Shown one piece after another: positions 1 through 11,149 of a stretch of DNA of 64,000 nucleotides (positions are counted from its first letter, which is position 1; every line of letters starts with the position of its first letter). Origin of the DNA: Puffinus mauretanicus (taxonomy: Eukaryota; Chordata; Aves; Procellariiformes; Procellariidae); assembly GCA_023333565.1 (NCBI GenBank), contig JAJKFH010000470.1:992001-1056000 (forward strand), read 5' to 3'. Under the pieces are notes generated by a model. The model searched no databases and was not told the origin of the DNA. It was given only the letters and a program-made list of their open reading frames with translations. The translations under genes were made by a program, and so were the position numbers.

Positions 1-3000
1 TTAAATAAAATTGCATGTAATAAATAACTTGTAATCAAAATTTAAAGCCTTGAAATAGGAATCTAATCCGGCAAAGCACAGTGGATTACACAGAAGAAGC
101 TGGGGGGGATGCTTGCTTCTCCTCTGGTACAGACTGTTTTACTAAATGTTAGAAGGTCAAGTGGTTGAGTCTTTGCCACTAGATTACAGTCTGTGTTTTC
201 AATTAGACGTTGATGTAATTTCTACAAAACAGAGTTTAGCAATGGTTCTCCATATATTTTATTCAAAGCTTTCATAATTGAGAAAATAGTCACCTTGTAT
301 TTTATAGGCGTGGCTGTACTACTCAGTAGATATCCCATCTGGTTTTTTGACTTAAAAATACACAGTAGTCAGTTTAGGCAGCTGCTTCAAAAAAACCCCA
401 AAACGATTAATAAATGGGGATACAGAATCCCGCGCATAGCTTTTTGTTACAATACTTAAAGCTAACTTTGTGTAGCATGGTAAGGTATCTTCAAATTTCT
501 AACTAGTAAGGCTATTTAAAGTGTCTTGATTTTTTTAGCTTTAAATGAAGCACTGACGTCTTTAGACACTAGGAGACAGGAAGGGCAGCTAAGCAGTTGA
601 ATACAGAGACAGAAAAGACTGTGCTCTGTGTTTAGAAGAACAGGAAGGAAACTGTATGAGAGAAGCAGGAGTCTAAGAATTTGAGTTGTAAGGTAAGCTA
701 AATCTAAGGTGGGGAAGGCTCTTTCATCGTGAAACTTTCTAGTGTACATAAAGTTTGTCAGACAAAAGATATGCTCTGTATTAAAACCTCAGAATTTAAG
801 CACGGCTTGCTTTATACGGCTCTAAAAGTTTCTTCCAACTGCCTTAAAAGGAGGAACTATTCTTAAAATAAGTTATAGTCTCTCTATTCCAATCTTGGGT
901 TGTGCAGTGCATGGAAAAAAGAAGAAAGAAGTATAAATATTTTAAAAATGAGCCTTGGAGCATTTACCAGGCCATTTAAGCATGGAAGAAGGGGTCACCA
1001 ACATTTCAGAAGGGCTTTTATGATGAAAATGTTTCCACTCTACCTGACTGACGTGAGCAGTTTCTCTGCTCTCTGTGTATTGCACAACCCAACTTGCCAG
1101 TAGGCTTCCCGCTTCAGGATGCTTGTCTCCTTATTTGAGAAGAGAAAATTGATGAGCAGGGAGACACTGTGCTTGGCTTCAGGGCTACACTGCTGGAGCG
1201 GGCAGCTTGAGATGGACACAGTCCTTCATGGTTCCAAGGGTCACGTGTGAATTTGGCCGCTTTGTTGGTCTTTCCATTGCCTTCCTTTCCAAAGAGGAAG
1301 TGCAGGGACCATCTTTATGCTGTTAGTGTTTCCCTCTCAAGGAAAGGCACGTGAGAGCGCAACAATAGCACCGTGCTTTGCTACAGTGGCTTGTGCATCA
1401 GAGGTCATTGTTGCCGACTGCATGACGTGCATAGCCTTGTGTGGAAAGAAAATAACTTAATTTGGCATGAATGTTATATACAAAAGCAAAGTTTTAACAG
1501 ATTTTAAACCTCTCTATGGGAGAGATTGTCTACAGAAATACTGAAAGAATACAGAAAAGATACTGACCAACATACCAGTATCCTAAGCGACCCCAAATAG
1601 ATGGAAGATACCAGATACTGTGCTATAAGTTAGTAACCAGAGAGTTTCATTTCCCTGAAGTATGCCTGATCAGGTTTACAGCTTACTGTTTCAGCATCTT
1701 TCTTTGTGCCTTAAGGCTTTTTGCAGTGGCTGCTATTTGTGACAGTAGGGGTTGTGGTAGTTGGTTTCCCAAAATACATCACATAGGGGTTGTGCCCAAG
1801 TCTCCTCTTAAAGATTCCTGCCTATAGCTGAAATAAATACGTTTTAATCCTTTGTTTTCGCTTTTATTGCAAGTGGTTTGTAACTTCATGCTCTCATTTT
1901 GTTCTAGCATTTCTCTAGAAAACTTAGTGAAACTGTTGCCTACTCTCTTGTTCTGTAAGTCTCTCTACCAGCCCCATTTCTGATTTAGCAAGTATTAATG
2001 AAGGTGCTAAAATTAGCAAATGGGAGCATCACAGTTCCGGTTTTGTTCATAGTACATCAAGTTGGTGAGTTTGACAATACTCATTTGGAAGAGTTGAAAT
2101 AAGCAAAGCTTTTTGTGACTTGCAGCTAGTTTTATTACTAGGAATGTTGGCAACTTAGAAATGCCGTGTCATTGCTGTAAAATGACACAGCACAATCACA
2201 CTCATTCTATTAGTTCTGATTCTTTGACTACTTTTTTGGTAAATACTCCTTCTTTTAAAGGACTGACTGATTGCTTCTCCATTCTGAAGATTAAAATGCA
2301 GTTCTTGCACTAGAGATTTTTTTTTTTCAAGTGAACATGGGAAAATACGTCTTGTTTTGTTGACTAGAGTGTTATATTTCTTTTTTAAGACGGGTGTTAG
2401 ATATAATGAAGTCCATTGTATCATATATTATCTGGTATGGCATTAGTATCTAAAGAACTTTTATCCAGTTGGCTGGAACAGCAGGGTATCATTTCTGGAT
2501 TTTGTCTTTAATCTAGCCATTTTTGGTCAGAAAAAGAGTAATAAAACATCTCTTGTTTAGTCTAACTGGTCCCATGAGGCGTATCAGGCACAGAGGGAAA
2601 GTGTTTCCAAATAGAATTCTTAGAAAAAACAATAAATCCTTCTCATGTTAGTATAGTGCTGTTCCCTGTGATAAGTAGAATCGTTCTTCAGAGCCAGGAC
2701 AAGGCAGAAAAGAGATTAATTCAGCTCTTCGTCCACGTACTCATTTGTAGCTGTATTCTTCATTCTGAAGGTGCAAAGAAAGAGGTGATAAGAGAATTGC
2801 TTATTTGTTTTAACCCTGTAACTTTATATACAATAATTACTGGAAAAAGTGATTGGCAGCGAGCTCTGTGTTGGCCCATTTGAGCATTACACATCATAGC
2901 TTAACCTGTGAAATATTTATTTTAGTAGACTAGTAAAAAGCTGGGATATCTGTGTAAGAAAGGCAAGTTGTTCTGTGTGATATCTAAATCTAGTTTCCAA

Positions 3001-5078
3001 AGAGGTCTTCCTTCCTATAAAATGGTCTCAGTCAGAGCTCCAGGCAGAATCTCCGAGCAGCTCACACCCAGGCTTTTAGTAGGGAATTAGTAGGGATTTG
3101 CTATTTTACCTGGTTACTTGTGTTCGTGATGCTTGCAGGCACATAATCTCTCTGAAACCTTTTAGTTCTCTGTCAAGTATAGTCAAAACTGAAATTTGCA
3201 CCAGAAATTGGGAAGGAAACTGATGAACGTGGATACAGCGTGACTGCACAGCTTAAAGAAATGCGGCTAAAAAACTATTTCTGGAGCTTAGCATCTTCCT
3301 GTCTCCTGCAAAAACTAAATGAAACAACTGCCACATCTAGTCCCTTCCTGGCTGTCTCAAGGGCTTCAGCCACACTTTAAACTGTATGCCATATGTGGAA
3401 AACAGGAGAGACTAATCTCCTGAGGAGTGAAACACTTTAACCTTTCTTGAATTTGGGGGCTGTCCAGGATATGTATATGGAAATTTATGGTTTGTGATAA
3501 ATGAGAAGCCAGACTGGCAGACTATTTTTGGCCTTAAAGTGCATGAGGTCAACTTCCATAGTCTCATTACAAAACTCGGAAAGTGTTTTGACCTCTGGTC
3601 CAAATGCTGTGGATGTAGGAATGCCATACTGTTCGTTTCCACGGCTCTACAGCTTTTGGCGTAAATGTACTAAATTTTGCAAAAAGGAAGAAAATATAAT
3701 AGTAATGAATCTACAGTTGATGTACTTCAAAAGCCAGAAGTAAAAGCCACTTTTTTTTTCTTTTTTTTTTAAACTCTTTGGCTTAACCAACTGCTTTTCA
3801 GATTCATTCGGTATACTCTGCATCTTCTGCACTGTAGCTGTGATCAGAGCCTCAATTTCTTCCAGTCTGTAAGCAGATAAAGGACAAAGACAGTGCTGGC
3901 TAGACCAGCACTTTGCACTCTAAGCTATCAAACCTGTAATGCAAAGCAGAGTTGCCAGATTTGTTTAAACATTACTTATTCCTAGCTTTATTGTTTAGCA
4001 TGTGAGACTTGGGTTAAACTACAAAGAATTTAACCTATGAAGCTTATTTACAATTCAAGTGAACGAATTAACATCTTAAGACACACCAGAAGGGAACTTG
4101 TGTGGCTGGAAGGGAACTTGTGCTGCGTTTTTAACTTAGAAGGCTGACAAAGATACGCCTTCATAGTGGAAGGAGAGGGGTAGAAATGTCTGAGCCAGCA
4201 AGTTCTTTTTAAATACTTGTTGGACGTGCTTTTTTTTTCCTTTCTTTTTTTCCCCCTAGTTTGTTTTTTTCTGAATGAGACAAAGGTACATGATGTAACT
4301 TATTCTGGAAAGGAGTGTAGTTTTAAATGTATATGAAGTCTGCAGCCCACTTCTTAGACACTTCATGTGAGCATGCTAATTCTATCATGATGTTCTAACA
4401 GTGGTTGTTTCGGAAGATCTGAATTAAAGCTGTTTGAGAGGGAGGTGGTAAAGAAAACAGACTTGGATACACTGCATTAAAAGAACATCATCTTTGTGCA
4501 TTAAGAATCTATTCATAAAAGAAGTTTGCAGCTAATTTATTTATGATATCTAAAACTCAAGTTCTGCAAAGCCTTTGCTTAATTCTCTTGTCTTGTACTT
4601 AACTGCATACTTCTAAATGCTTTACTTTTTCATTTGGGATTTAAGTTTATTTTGGTCTGTCCTGTGCTCTGCCTCTATGCACAAGAGGTTTAGATCTAAG
4701 CCTAGAGTAAGATCAAAACTTTTTTAAAACACGAAGCAGAATGTGAAAATAAAAATACTACTAAGACTTAGCAAATTCTTTTGTTTGTCTGATTTTGTGT
4801 CATGGCTATAGGAGCTAGTAACCTAACCTAATACCATACGAGGAGATATTTATCACAAATGGGTATAACCTAAATGCTGAGACATTGTCGAAGTCTTGAT
4901 GCTTGTCAACATACACCTAAATGAAAAAATTGCTTCTGTTAGGAGCATGCCATCAAATGCCATATAAGACCAAAATACGGTCTTACGTGGCATACTGCAG
5001 TATTTGCTGTTGCTGTACTGTGGGTGGCACAACGTTGGCTAGGAGTAAAGACTTAACAATGGCCTTTTGTTTTCTTAG
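1..5078 (+). other. MMD: MMD intron (5' part outside window)
   Basis: This stretch precedes the first recognisable MMD exon and ends in a polypyrimidine-rich acceptor (ttgttttcttag, AG at 5077-5078). I looked for the exon encoding the conserved N-terminal segment (YEHAANCYTHA-like) and did not find it, so the first coding exons must lie before position 1. The interval is AT-rich with T-runs (for example near 3752-3771 and 4231-4270) and a short direct duplication of gaagggaacttgtg at about 4089 and 4109. It also has two isolated CACGTG sites, near 1243 and 1349. I see no other gene in it. Confidence 0.8.
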
Positions 5079-5239
5079 TTCCTCATTGTTCCTGCGATTG
5101 TGGGTAGTGCCCTTCTCCACCGGCTTTCTGATGATCGATGGGAAAAGATAACAGCGTGGATGTATGGCATGGGGCTCTGTGCGCTCTTCATCGTCTCCAC
5201 AGTATTTCATATCGTTTCTTGGAAAAAGAGTCACTTAAG
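5079..5239 (+). CDS. MMD: MMD coding exon, residues 37-90
   Basis: The exon starts in phase 0 after tttcttag and ends in ...AGTCACTTAAG before donor gtatca, splitting Arg90 after two bases. It encodes transmembrane helices 1 and 2 and the first PAQR metal-site motif STVFH, with the loop [10 protein letters not shown] between the helices. Confidence 0.96.
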
Positions 5240-8200
5240 GTATCACTATAAAATGTATAAGATGTTTTCTTTTCATGTTCTGTGATGTTTTTCCATTGTG
5301 TTTCTCAGTCAAAAACATGATTTTACAGAAGTCTGGAGTGGTACCTTGTACTGAATCATGAAAAAACACCCTTGATTCTGTTGGAAGAAATAGTGAGCCA
5401 AGCTCATAGATAAACAAACTTCAATGTCTGCTGCTTTTTCGCAAGGAAAATGTGTTTTTCTAGACCCTAGTGCCTCTTAATCCAGGAGTTGAATGAAAAA
5501 AACCTAATCGAAGTGCATGGTGGATATAATCCCATTGCAGAAATGAGAACGCTGTCTGGGACTATGGCACGCTCAAATACTTTGAGGAACGCGGAGCTTG
5601 CCAGGAGAATTATAATACAATACACAGTTAACTAGCAGAAAGCCTCCTTGGGAGCAAGGCAGCAATAGCAAAACTAAGATATGATTTTTTTTTTTAAATT
5701 ATTATTTTTAGTTTAGTTCCCCCCCCCCTGGCCTCCATTATGACTCCTATGTAATTCTGGGCCATAAATTGGGTTTAACCAGTAGTCACTAAATAGTAAC
5801 AGTTTCTGGATTAGACAGAGTTGATGTGACAGCTTTCTGCCGCCTTGTCAGAGAGCAGGATGCATGACGGGGTGGAGACGGGAAGAGGAATGGAGGAGTG
5901 CTCATCTCCTACGTGTCTCGCTTATGATCTCCTGAAGTTGGAGACAGCTGAACACTGTCCCAAATGGTTTCCAGAGGTTGTGGAGCTGATGGTATTTTCC
6001 CCAGTGTAATTCCAAAGTGTGTGAGGAAACAGATGATACAAAAGTCTTTCCAAAATCTGTCTTGGTGACTTGTTCTCTCCCTGACTAGGACGATGGAGCA
6101 TTGCTTTCACATGTGTGACAGAATGATGATCTATGTCTTTATTGCGGCATCATATGCACCATGGTAAGAAACCCGAAGCACAGCTTCAGAATTAAAGCTT
6201 TTTCTATTGTAAACAGTTTATCATTGCGGCTTTCCAAAATCTATAGGTATCTTCTTAGATGGAATTGACCACATTCTGCATTGTGAAATGCAACGTAATG
6301 TAATCTCCTGGGATTTGCTGAACAGAAAGTAATATTAGAAAACAGCAGAAAGTAATTTATTTATATTCCACATACCCCAGTTTATGCTTCTCTCACATCA
6401 GTGCAAACACACCTTCCATTTCTCTATGTGTAGAATGTCCAAGTGTCTTCTCCCCCATCATGCCTAAGTTATAGCTCTGAATATTTACTTATTTTTATCA
6501 AGCCCTACTACTCTTGCGTCAGTATGGTCCATTCATTCATCACTTTTGTCTCTTGAAATCTTTGTACCTTCAGGCTAAATCTACGTGAGCTTGGACCTCT
6601 AGCATCTCACATGCGCTGGTTTATCTGGCTAATGGCTGCTGGAGGAACCATTTATGTATTTCTCTACCATGAAAAGTAAGAATTATTATTTGCATTTAAC
6701 TTTAAACTGAAATTACAAGGTGGGGGCTTTCTTGCTTTCTGAGCGTTCCTATCCAGCCTTTCACACATTGAGCTTTGAAACAGTGGAAATACATGATGAG
6801 AATAATGCAAACTTATATCTTGTCAGAAGATAATTGTATTCACTCTGTCATAATATGTCTTTAGGCATATTGTTGTCTTCTCTTAAAGGGGTGGGAGGGA
6901 AGTATCCACTTTTAAAACTTTAACTTTCACTACAAGAAAGCAGGGGTGAGAGTGGGTAGGGTAAGAAACCAATTGAAATGATGGCTTTCTTATGCCCCTT
7001 ATTTATGTAGCATTGTGTATAGATTATACTGCAACATTATATTGTTTATATATACTGATGCATATTGACTCCTGCTACCTTCTTGTTTTTGTTTTGAGAT
7101 GTGAGTCCTTGAGTTTCAGATGTGAATTCTTCAGCCTGCTTTCATTACTTATCCTCAGAGAGCAAGACCCAACTTCTTTGTTTTGGAGATGAGCTACTGA
7201 GGTTCTTGTCAAATAAGAAAACATAAATTACCTCAATGTTTTATTCTCACATACAAATGCATCTAGGCAGTATTTAGAGAAGAAGGTATTGCCTGCAACT
7301 GTACAATGCAGAGATAAATACTAGCTTTATTTTTGTCATAAAACAATGGTTATCTATCTGCATAGAAAGCTTTTTGAATAGTTTAATGGACCCATGCTAG
7401 CATAAAATTTGAAGTACTTTTTTATTGTTGAAGGAAACGTTCATCCTCTTGTACACCTCCTTAAATGACTCAAATCGTTCCTTTTTAGGTATAAGATCGT
7501 TGAACTCTTTTTCTATTTAGCGATGGGATTTTCTCCTGCTCTGGTAGTGACATCCATGGTAAGGAATGTGACTATTAACATTACAAACACACAAACTTTC
7601 CTTTTATAACTAGCTTAAGTTCCAGTGCAGCTCTCCTTCTTCTGAAAAGATGTTAATTTTAGTCCACCATAATTGTAAATGTTCTCTGCGGAAGAACCAA
7701 ATACAGTCAGTTATATTTTGAGTTTATAGTTTACATTCAGTGAAATGCTACCTTGTTTTGTTGGTCTGGGCTGCAGGGTCTAGATAAAAAGAGCTTTGGT
7801 TCCGAACTTCACTTCTGAAGACCCTCGCTTCTGAAAGGATATTGGACATAACAATTCAATTACTTCCATTTTAGTAAAAATGATAAAGATGTGAAGTACC
7901 TTGGCCTGACAAGGAATGTTTCCAGATTTTACTATTTATGAATTTCCTTAATGCCCACTTACCACTTACAAATTGGGAAAGAAGCTTTTTCTTTAGGAAA
8001 GTGGAATGGACTTCTGATAACATGTTGTCCTTTTTCTTGGTATATGTAAGAGCTCTCTGGAAAATCTAATCAATTGATTCTGTGGTCTGGACCAAAGTGG
8101 GGGAAGTAAATTGATTCTTGCCCCTTTCAAAATTACTTAGGGGGCAACAAAGCTAGAAGATTTTGTCTCTTACTGGAGGCTTCTTTTTATCAGTGAAGCA

Positions 8201-9068
8201 GGGAAAAATTGAAAAGTTGAGAAGCAGTTGAGCTGTATCAAACTGATGCACTGTATCTGGGATACTTGATCTCTCAGCAGTTGGCTTTTTTTTTTTAAAA
8301 AAGGTTTCTTGGTGCAATCTACTCTGTCTGTCCACCTCAAAACTTTGACTATTATTTATTTATAGTTACATATTTTAAATAACTTTGAATAACCCTCTCT
8401 GCTGCTAATATAAATCTGACACCTCTGCAAGGTAATGCCAGTTACAGTACTTAACTGTTCCACACGAACGCTGTGCTGTACCAAAACCTTGCTGATGCTT
8501 CATCCAACTAGGAGTTGCGTTAAACTTGTGCTTACACACAGGTTTTCTTTTTCTCCATGTTTGTCTGCTGTGCTAATGAGCATAAAGCAAAACATCAGAC
8601 TTGTCTTAATTCTTGAGTTATCCTATTACTATCCTATTACTTCTATAGTGCTATTGAGACATATTATATAAATATATTATTATATATTTCACAAAGTGTG
8701 ATCTAAGTATATATTTATATACTGTTTTCTCACTTGTCCCTCTCTCGTATCCAAGCTGTTCTGGGTTATGACAGCCAGCTTTGGGGGGGGGCATGTTGTA
8801 TTTTGTGCATAAAATACCCTTTCCCTCCTTTACACCCCACCCCTAATCTTTCCTTGTTAACTGACAGAGCAACACCGATGGACTTCAGGAGGTTGCCTGG
8901 GGAGGCTTGATATACTGTCTGGGCGTGGTGTTCTTCAAGAGCGATGGAGTCATTCCATTTGCCCATGCCATCTGGCACATATTTGTGGCCACAGCAGCTG
9001 CTGTTCATTACTATGCCATTTGGAAGTACCTTTACAGAAGTCCTGCAGACATAATTCGTCACTTATGA
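5079..9068 (+). CDS. MMD: MMD, progestin/adipoQ receptor family membrane protein (PAQR11), 3' five coding exons
   Basis: Joining 5079-5239, 6089-6163, 6574-6675, 7489-7558 and 8868-9068 gives 609 nt, i.e. 202 residues plus TGA. They correspond to residues 37-238 of the 238-residue vertebrate MMD, with every intron bounded by GT-AG and every phase compatible. Visible landmarks are [16 protein letters not shown] (37-52), the SxxxH motif STVFH (S76, H80), [16 protein letters not shown] (100-115) and the HxxxH motif HAIWH (H205, H209). Ser and His residues of these motifs are the metal-site signature of the PAQR/hemolysin III superfamily. Seven hydrophobic helices can be drawn. In other vertebrates MMD is a Golgi/endomembrane protein linked to macrophage activation and Ras/ERK signalling; its biochemical activity is not settled. 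Differences from the human protein as I recall it include W183 (Cys in human), A160 and S173. The N-terminal 36 residues and promoter are off the left edge. MMD2 is the alternative paralogue, but the high identity and the HLF neighbour favour MMD. Confidence 0.96.
6089..6163 (+). CDS. MMD: MMD coding exon, residues 90-115
   Basis: The acceptor is ctgactag and the donor is gtaaga. The exon encodes [25 protein letters not shown], covering helix 3. The first base completes Arg90 and the last two bases begin Trp115, so both junction phases match the neighbouring exons. Confidence 0.95.
6574..6675 (+). CDS. MMD: MMD coding exon, residues 115-149
   Basis: The acceptor is taccttcag and the donor is gtaaga. 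The exon encodes the [15 protein letters not shown] loop and the following hydrophobic helix 4 ([17 protein letters not shown]). Phases join Trp115 upstream and Lys149 downstream. Confidence 0.95.
7489..7558 (+). CDS. MMD: MMD coding exon, residues 149-172
   Basis: The acceptor is cctttttag and the donor is gtaagg directly after an ATG codon. The exon encodes [20 protein letters not shown] (helix 5) and TSM. The 70-nt exon leaves the reading frame in phase 0. Confidence 0.95.
8868..9068 (+). CDS. MMD: MMD last coding exon, residues 173-238 and stop
   Basis: The acceptor is aactgacag and the TGA is at 9066-9068. The exon encodes [20 protein letters not shown] (helix 6), the [15 protein letters not shown] segment with the HxxxH metal motif, helix 7 ([17 protein letters not shown]) and the C-terminus [11 protein letters not shown]. 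The short tail after helix 7 is the usual length for MMD. Confidence 0.96.
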   Translation, partial: SNTDGLQEVAWGGLIYCLGVVFFKSDGVIPFAHAIWHIFVATAAAVHYYAIWKYLYRSPADIIRHL

Positions 9069-9069
9069 G

Positions 9070-9110
9070 ATATATATATATAGAGATATATATATATATA
9101 TAAAAAAAAA
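9070..9110 (+). repeat. (TA)n microsatellite directly after the MMD stop
   Basis: Two alternating TA runs separated by a GAGA interruption are followed by an A-run. They begin within a few bases of the TGA, so they lie in the proximal MMD 3' UTR and can self-pair in the RNA. Confidence 0.9.
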
Positions 9111-9345
9111 TCTGCACTTGGCCTCTGTAACAGTATTATTTGACTTAAGGAATTCGGGGAAATTGGAAGATTGCACAGAAAAACTGCACTGACTTTGGTA
9201 GTTCTCTGAACACAATTACTGTGAACTGATGTTGTGTGTCCTGCAATTGCCCATCATATGGCAAGTGCTGTAAATAACCAAGATACTGTACTGCAGTACT
9301 AAGAGTCCATTCCATGTTAGTAGAACTGGCTACCTGATGTTTACA

Positions 9346-9351
9346 AATAAA
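9346..9351 (+). terminator. MMD: Proximal MMD polyadenylation signal AATAAA
   Basis: A canonical hexamer lies about 280 nt after the stop codon and is followed by T-rich sequence. Its use would give a very short 3' UTR compared with the distal site. Confidence 0.5.
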
Positions 9352-11114
9352 TTTTGTATTCTAGTTTAATTTTACAATTTTTAACTTCGTGAATTTTTCT
9401 AAATTAGTGATTCAAACGGTGAAGTCAGTGCAATAGCGAAAATGTAACTCTCTTGATTTGAAATAGGTTTCTATCACCTTTCCAGTAGTCATTTATTAAA
9501 CATGAATCACAGACAAATAATCTACTTTTACCACCCATTATCTTGGTATAATGTGACTTTTATAGAAACTTTTTGTGTTTTTTGTAAACTTTAAAAGTAC
9601 ACTTACTGAACTGAAAACACACAACTGTCATCTATGCAGTTACTCATGTTGCAAAATCTTGCAAGAAATGGTTACATTCCACATACTGTACTGACAAGCA
9701 AACATTGTACCTCTTCCAAAGGTTGTATTATAGGTGTAATTGTAATAACCACTTTTACGAACTAAAATCTAAATGTGATTTTGCTGAGTTTTAACATGAT
9801 AGTATTCTGCTCATCTGTAATACCACTTAAACAGCACCTTAATTTGGCTTTATCCAAGATGGAAATGAAGTGCTTTAAAAGAAACGGGTAACACGAGTTC
9901 CCCCTCGAGATTTCCCAATTCTACTCCGTGCTGCCCAGCCAGGCAGCGGTTTGGATGAAAGCTGACTTACCAAAGGTTGGCAGTATTAAGGAAGGTGGAC
10001 AGCTAATATCCCCCTGAGAGTCAGCCAGTTCTCCAGAATATGTATACGCATATCGGTGCTGTAATATTAAGGCTTGGGTTTTCAAAGGGATTTAAATTTC
10101 ATTGGGATTGCTCTGTTGGGAAACCCTGGTCAGAGCAGCAGGTACAGAGCGATCGCTGACCACTTTGAATTCATGGTTATTGGTTCTTCACAAGCACAGC
10201 CTTTCAGGGAGAAGAGCTTGAAGAACTTGATATGGTGTCACTTGTCATTCTGGGACTTAACGCAGAGTAAAACTGGTCTTTAATTGTATTGCTGTCTTTC
10301 TGTACAGGAAAACCAAATGTGGTAGCAAGTCATGATTGTAGAACACGTGCATTAAATGACCAGATGTAGAAGAGTCATTGTAATACTGTTTGTCCAATAA
10401 TTGTATCCTGTCCCACTATATAATGAATGTCTTATATTAAGATTGACTTTATCCTTTTTCTAATTTACTCAGTTTTTCATGACAGTATTTAAAAACAAAA
10501 CCGAAACGTGTTGCCTTTTTCAGATTTTGTTCTGGATATTGCCTGTCTGCAAACAATAAGTAGCAAGATAGGGAAGTTTTTCAAGGTACCATTTAATATT
10601 GCACCTAGATTTGCCAGTGGGTTGCATATTTTAGAACATATACATTTATATACAGAATTTACAAGAGGGACAAACTTTAAATTCAAGGCATTGAAGAAAA
10701 TTGCTGTACGGTGTTAGCAGGTGATTGAAGAAATGGCACCATTACAGCAGACTAGTTAACTGCCCCAAAAGAGAACAAGTGGAACAACCGGGCAGGTAAT
10801 TCCTAGTACAACAGTCTCGCACATCTGGATGCCTCAGTTTTTTAACATTATGTCTATTTTAATATTTTCCACTTTTGTGATTTCATATATTTTGTTTAAA
10901 TGCAGTACTGTTAAAACCACTAAAATACATGTAAAGGTTTTCTGTAGTCAAAAGTGAAACTGTTGCTTGAATATGTTTGTTTTAATTTTAAGTTAATTTT
11001 TCATGGCATTGCTTTTTGGAGTGTTTGAAATGGTTTTTAAAAAATTTCAATTCGCCAAAAATATTTTGAATTACTGTATTCTAGTCAATAGAATCTTGAA
11101 TGTACTAGACTAAC

Positions 11115-11120
11115 AATAAA
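11115..11120 (+). terminator. MMD: Distal MMD polyadenylation signal AATAAA
   Basis: A canonical hexamer is followed 15-50 nt later by GT-rich sequence. It is the best candidate for the end of the long MMD mRNA. Confidence 0.7.
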
Positions 11121-11149
11121 CATTTTGTGCAATTTGGAAACCGTTGTAT

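Larger units (their letters stand above)
9069..11140 (+). other. MMD: MMD 3' UTR
   Basis: The stop codon is followed at once by a (TA)n-rich stretch and then about 2 kb of AT-rich sequence without a supported reading frame. Two AATAAA signals are visible: a proximal one at 9346-9351 and a distal one at 11115-11120. The distal one is followed by GT-rich sequence (ttgtattcttggtggttgg), which is a good downstream element. I place the main 3' end near 11130-11145; the exact cleavage site is inferred. Confidence 0.75.

Noticed and set aside
1..5078. Possible upstream MMD exon inside the window
   Set aside because: I searched by eye for the conserved N-terminal residues before F37 and found no matching codons with splice sites.
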